The position numbers and the translations under genes were made by a program. Positions 6,746 through 9,268 of a stretch of DNA of 9,268 nt are shown in pieces. The DNA lies in assembly GCA_002366835.1 (NCBI GenBank), contig DFBZ01000031.1, forward strand, positions 1 to 9,268, read 5' to 3'. Numbering within the stretch: position 1 is the stretch's first letter; each line of letters starts with the position of its first letter. The notes beneath the pieces were generated by a model, which worked only from the letters and a program-made list of their open reading frames with translations, was not told where the DNA came from and did no database searches. Source of the stretch: Gammaproteobacteria bacterium UBA3067. Its GTDB lineage: Bacteria > Pseudomonadota > Gammaproteobacteria > Pseudomonadales > UBA3067.

Positions 6746-8821
6746 CTAATTCGACAACACAGAAATATCCGCCACTTCCATAAATAAAGCACTCAGTTTC
6801 GATAGCAATAATAAACGATTATTACGCAGCGCTTCGTCTTCAGCATTAACCATAACATGATCAAAGAAGCTATCGACGTCTTCCCGTAAATCAGCAAGTT
6901 GTAATAGCGCTGCGCTGTAATCACCGCTCTCAAATAACGGTGATAACAGGCTTTCTTTTTCAAGCACTTTTGCGGCAAGTTCTTTTTCGGCGCTTTCTAT
7001 TAATAGTTCTGTGTTCAGGGTTTCGCCGGAAAAGGTTTTATCCTGTTTTCTGAGAATGTTTTGTACCCGTTTGTTGGCAGCGCTTAATGCTTTGGCTTCG
7101 GGCAGGGCAACAAATTTTTCCACCGCTTTGATGCGCTGGTCAAAATCCAATGGCCGTGTGGGTTTTAAGCTTTCTACAGACTGTATGATTTCTGTCGCCA
7201 CGTTCTGGTCTTTATAGTAGGCGCGAAATCGGCCGAGGATAAAGTCAAGGGCATCGGTTTTGGCATTCGCATTAGTGAGTTTGTCACCATAAAGGCTAAG
7301 GCTTTCGTCGATCAATGTTTCAAGGTCAAGTGGCAGGGCTTTTTCGATAATAATTCGAATAATACCCAGGGCGGCGCGTCGTAGTGCGAAGGGGTCTTTG
7401 TCGCCGGTGGGAATTTGTCCTATGCCAAAAATACCGACCAGGGTATCGAGTTTGTCCGCTAGGGAGACACTGAGACCACTTGTTGAGCTTGGGAGATCGT
7501 CGCCGGCGAATTTGGGCTGGTAGTGTTCTTTAATTGCCAGTGCGGTGCCTTCGCTTTCACCGTTTTTGAGGGCGTAGTAGTAGCCCATAGTACCCTGCAG
7601 GTCGGGGAATTCCCCCACCATTTCTGTTGCAAGGTCGGCCTTGGCCAGTAATGCGGCGCGAGAGCTTTGTGCGATATCAGCACCGATTTTTTCAGCAATG
7701 CTGGCTGCAAGCTGGCTGTTGCGTTCCACCTTTTCGTATACGCTTCCCAGTTTATTTTGGAATACGATATTTTTCAGGGTGTCGTTTTTTTCTTCCAGCT
7801 TTTGTTTGCTATCTGTTTCATAGAAAAATTTCGCATCGGCCAGGCGAGGGCGAATAACTTTTTCATTGCCACTGATAATGGATTCAGGGCGGCTGCTTTG
7901 AATGTTGGCGGTGATGACAAAATAAGGTTGTAGTTTTCCTTGTTCATCCACCACGGGGAAATATTTTTGATGTTCTTGCATGGCGGAAATCAGCGCTTCT
8001 TGCGGGACTTCAAGGAAACCTTCCTCGAACTGGCCGAGTAGTGTATGGGGCTGTTCCACCAGACCGGTCACTTCATTAAGCAGGTCTTCGTTAATAATCA
8101 CTTGTTGGTTTTGATTGACGGCCTGCAGGGCCTGCTGTTTAACGCGTGTCTTACGTTTTTCGAAGTCTGCAATAACGCCACCGATGCTTTCTAACTGTGA
8201 GGCATATTCACTGGGTGAGCTAATAGTAATGGCTTCTGGATGGTGGAAACGGTGGCCGTGGCTGATGTTGTCCGCTTGTTTGCCGAGTAATTCGCAGGGC
8301 ACTACTTGCTCGCCATGAAGGAATAAAATCCAGTGAACGGGTCGGACGAATCCGGTTTTGTTGGCACCCCAGTTCATGCGTTTGGCGATGGGTAGCTGCT
8401 GAATGCTTGTTTCTGCAATGGCGGGCAGCAGGGCCTTGGTTTCTTTGCCGGCTTCGGTTTTGGAAAAAACCAACCAGCTGCCTTTTTCGGTTTCGAGGGT
8501 GCTGAGTTGGTCTGGTTCTACGCCGCAAGAACGCGCGAAACCTTGTAGTGCTTTGGAAGGATTGCCTTCTTTGTCGTAGGCGGCCTTGGTGGATGGGCCG
8601 CGCCTCTCGATGTGCTGGTCGTCCTGCTGCATGGCGAGGTTTTTGATGAATACGGCAATGCGGCGTGGGCTGGCGTAGTGGGTGAAGCTATCGAATTGTA
8701 GGCCTTGTTCCTTTAGGCCCTGGACAAATAAAGAAGCGAGATTGGCGGCAAGTTTTTGCACGTTTTTGGGAGGCAGTTCTTCGGTGCCGATTTCAAATAT
8801 CAGGTCTTGTGCGGCAGACAT
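6746..8821 (-). CDS. glyS: Glycyl-tRNA synthetase beta subunit
   Basis: This 691-residue protein (E. coli GlyS is 689) is the tRNA-binding and C-terminal part of the alpha2beta2 glycyl-tRNA synthetase, which charges tRNA-Gly in the cytoplasm. Diagnostic blocks: FEIGTEELPP 9-18, HYASPRRIAV 48-57, RMNWG 148-152, FVRPVHWI 158-165, HGHRFH 188-193, EHQKYFPV 283-290, FYETD 333-337, KADLATEMVGEFPDLQG 394-410 and PTGDKDPFALRRAALGI 471-487. The remaining C-terminal ~200 residues correspond to the DALR-like anticodon-binding region. The ATG directly follows the glyQ stop codon with no gap. A strong AAAGGAG at 8830-8836 sits 8 bases upstream, inside glyQ, so the two are translated in tandem and probably coupled, giving the equal subunit amounts the enzyme needs. 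The gene is intact, with GC near 50% (30/60 over 8281-8340 by hand count). Confidence 0.98.
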   Translation of the reverse strand: MSAAQDLIFEIGTEELPPKNVQKLAANLASLFVQGLKEQGLQFDSFTHYASPRRIAVFIKNLAMQQDDQHIERRGPSTKAAYDKEGNPSKALQGFARSCGVEPDQLSTLETEKGSWLVFSKTEAGKETKALLPAIAETSIQQLPIAKRMNWGANKTGFVRPVHWILFLHGEQVVPCELLGKQADNISHGHRFHHPEAITISSPSEYASQLESIGGVIADFEKRKTRVKQQALQAVNQNQQVIINEDLLNEVTGLVEQPHTLLGQFEEGFLEVPQEALISAMQEHQKYFPVVDEQGKLQPYFVITANIQSSRPESIISGNEKVIRPRLADAKFFYETDSKQKLEEKNDTLKNIVFQNKLGSVYEKVERNSQLAASIAEKIGADIAQSSRAALLAKADLATEMVGEFPDLQGTMGYYYALKNGESEGTALAIKEHYQPKFAGDDLPSSTSGLSVSLADKLDTLVGIFGIGQIPTGDKDPFALRRAALGIIRIIIEKALPLDLETLIDESLSLYGDKLTNANAKTDALDFILGRFRAYYKDQNVATEIIQSVESLKPTRPLDFDQRIKAVEKFVALPEAKALSAANKRVQNILRKQDKTFSGETLNTELLIESAEKELAAKVLEKESLLSPLFESGDYSAALLQLADLREDVDSFFDHVMVNAEDEALRNNRLLLLSKLSALFMEVADISVLSN

Positions 8822-9268
8822 TTACTTGTCTCCTTTATTAGCGAGTGTGGCAAGAACTTGCTGTTTGATGGCTTCGTCGGCCAAGGGGAAGTTCAGCGCC
8901 TGGCGTGAATCAAAATAAATCTGGGCAACGGCGCGGGCGAGGGTGCGTACCCGTAGAATAAAACGCTGACGCTCGGTAACGGAAATGGCACGGCGGGCAT
9001 CAAGCAGGTTAAAGGTGTGGGATGCCTTCAATACGTATTCGTATGCGGGCAGTGGTAAGCCGCATTCGATAAGGCGGTGGCTTTCTCTTTCGTAATCATC
9101 AAAGGCTTTGAATAACATTTCTGTGTTGGCATGTTCAAAATTGAAGGTAGACATTTCCACTTCATTTTGATGATAGACATCCCCATAGGTGATTTTGCCG
9201 AACTCGCCTTCTGTCCATACGAGGTCGTAGATGCTGTCTACACCTTGCAGGTACATGGCGATGCGCTC
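8822..9268 (-). CDS. glyQ: Glycyl-tRNA synthetase alpha subunit, C-terminal half (runs off right edge)
   Basis: The frame is open to the window edge and gives the last 148 residues of GlyQ (about 300 in the family), the catalytic class II subunit that activates glycine. The visible part begins ERIAMYLQGVDSIYDLVW, a block highly conserved with E. coli GlyQ. It continues through GKITYGDVYHQNEVEMSTF and FNLLDARRAISVTERQRFIL (motif 3 region with the conserved RRAISVTERQR), then ends in a lysine-rich tail with ...NKGDK. The Met at 9254-9256 is internal, not the start. The stop TAA at 8822-8824 abuts the glyS ATG. The promoter of the glyQS transcript lies outside the window. Confidence 0.97.
   Translation of the reverse strand, partial: ERIAMYLQGVDSIYDLVWTEGEFGKITYGDVYHQNEVEMSTFNFEHANTEMLFKAFDDYERESHRLIECGLPLPAYEYVLKASHTFNLLDARRAISVTERQRFILRVRTLARAVAQIYFDSRQALNFPLADEAIKQQVLATLANKGDK
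8830..8836 (-). promoter_or_regulatory. Ribosome-binding site of glyS inside the end of glyQ
   Basis: The minus strand reads AAAGGAG, a near-perfect Shine-Dalgarno, 8 bases before the glyS ATG. It fixes the glyS start at 8821 and supports translational coupling with glyQ. Confidence 0.8.

Overview
This window comes from a gammaproteobacterium, probably an environmental or marine one (inference). The evidence is a two-gene (alpha/beta) bacterial glycyl-tRNA synthetase and a UvrD that keeps close, gap-poor similarity to the enterobacterial protein. There is also a periplasmic TRAP solute receptor and Gram-negative surface-polysaccharide genes. No rRNA, tRNA, CRISPR array, insertion sequence or phage gene was seen, and I found nothing that looks like a previously undescribed system.

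Layout from left to right: (1) positions 1-89, minus strand, hold the first 30 codons of a mannose-1-phosphate guanylyltransferase gene (manC/algA family) that runs off the left edge. It appears to use a TTG start. (2) After a 163-base intergenic stretch, 253-1368 (minus) encodes a TRAP-transporter substrate-binding protein with a twin-arginine plus lipobox signal. (3) 1402-3612 (minus) is uvrD, whose stop lies 33 bases upstream of the TRAP gene start. (4) A 255-base divergent region separates uvrD from a family 2 glycosyltransferase at 3868-4659 (plus), which has a TATAAT box. (5) That gene converges, with 49 bases between stops, on a family 25 glycosyltransferase at 4709-5473 (minus). (6) 5526-6710 (minus) is a multi-pass O-antigen ligase/polymerase-like membrane protein. 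(7) 6746-8821 (minus) is glyS, abutting with zero gap the 3' half of glyQ (8822-9268, minus), which runs off the right edge.

Reading along the minus strand, glyQ-glyS-ligase-GT25 form a tightly packed series that could be one transcript. The three central genes (GT2, GT25, ligase) form an envelope-glycan module lying between housekeeping genes (glyQS on one side, uvrD on the other). This module is clearly more AT-rich than its flanks, as is common for laterally exchanged O-antigen or LPS-core genes. The ManC fragment, which would make GDP-mannose, is also a glycan gene but sits on the other side of uvrD. A plausible reading is that the two glycosyltransferases add sugars to LPS core, O-antigen or another lipid-linked glycan, and the membrane protein transfers or polymerises it in the periplasm. 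No flippase, chain-length regulator or initiating transferase lies in the window.
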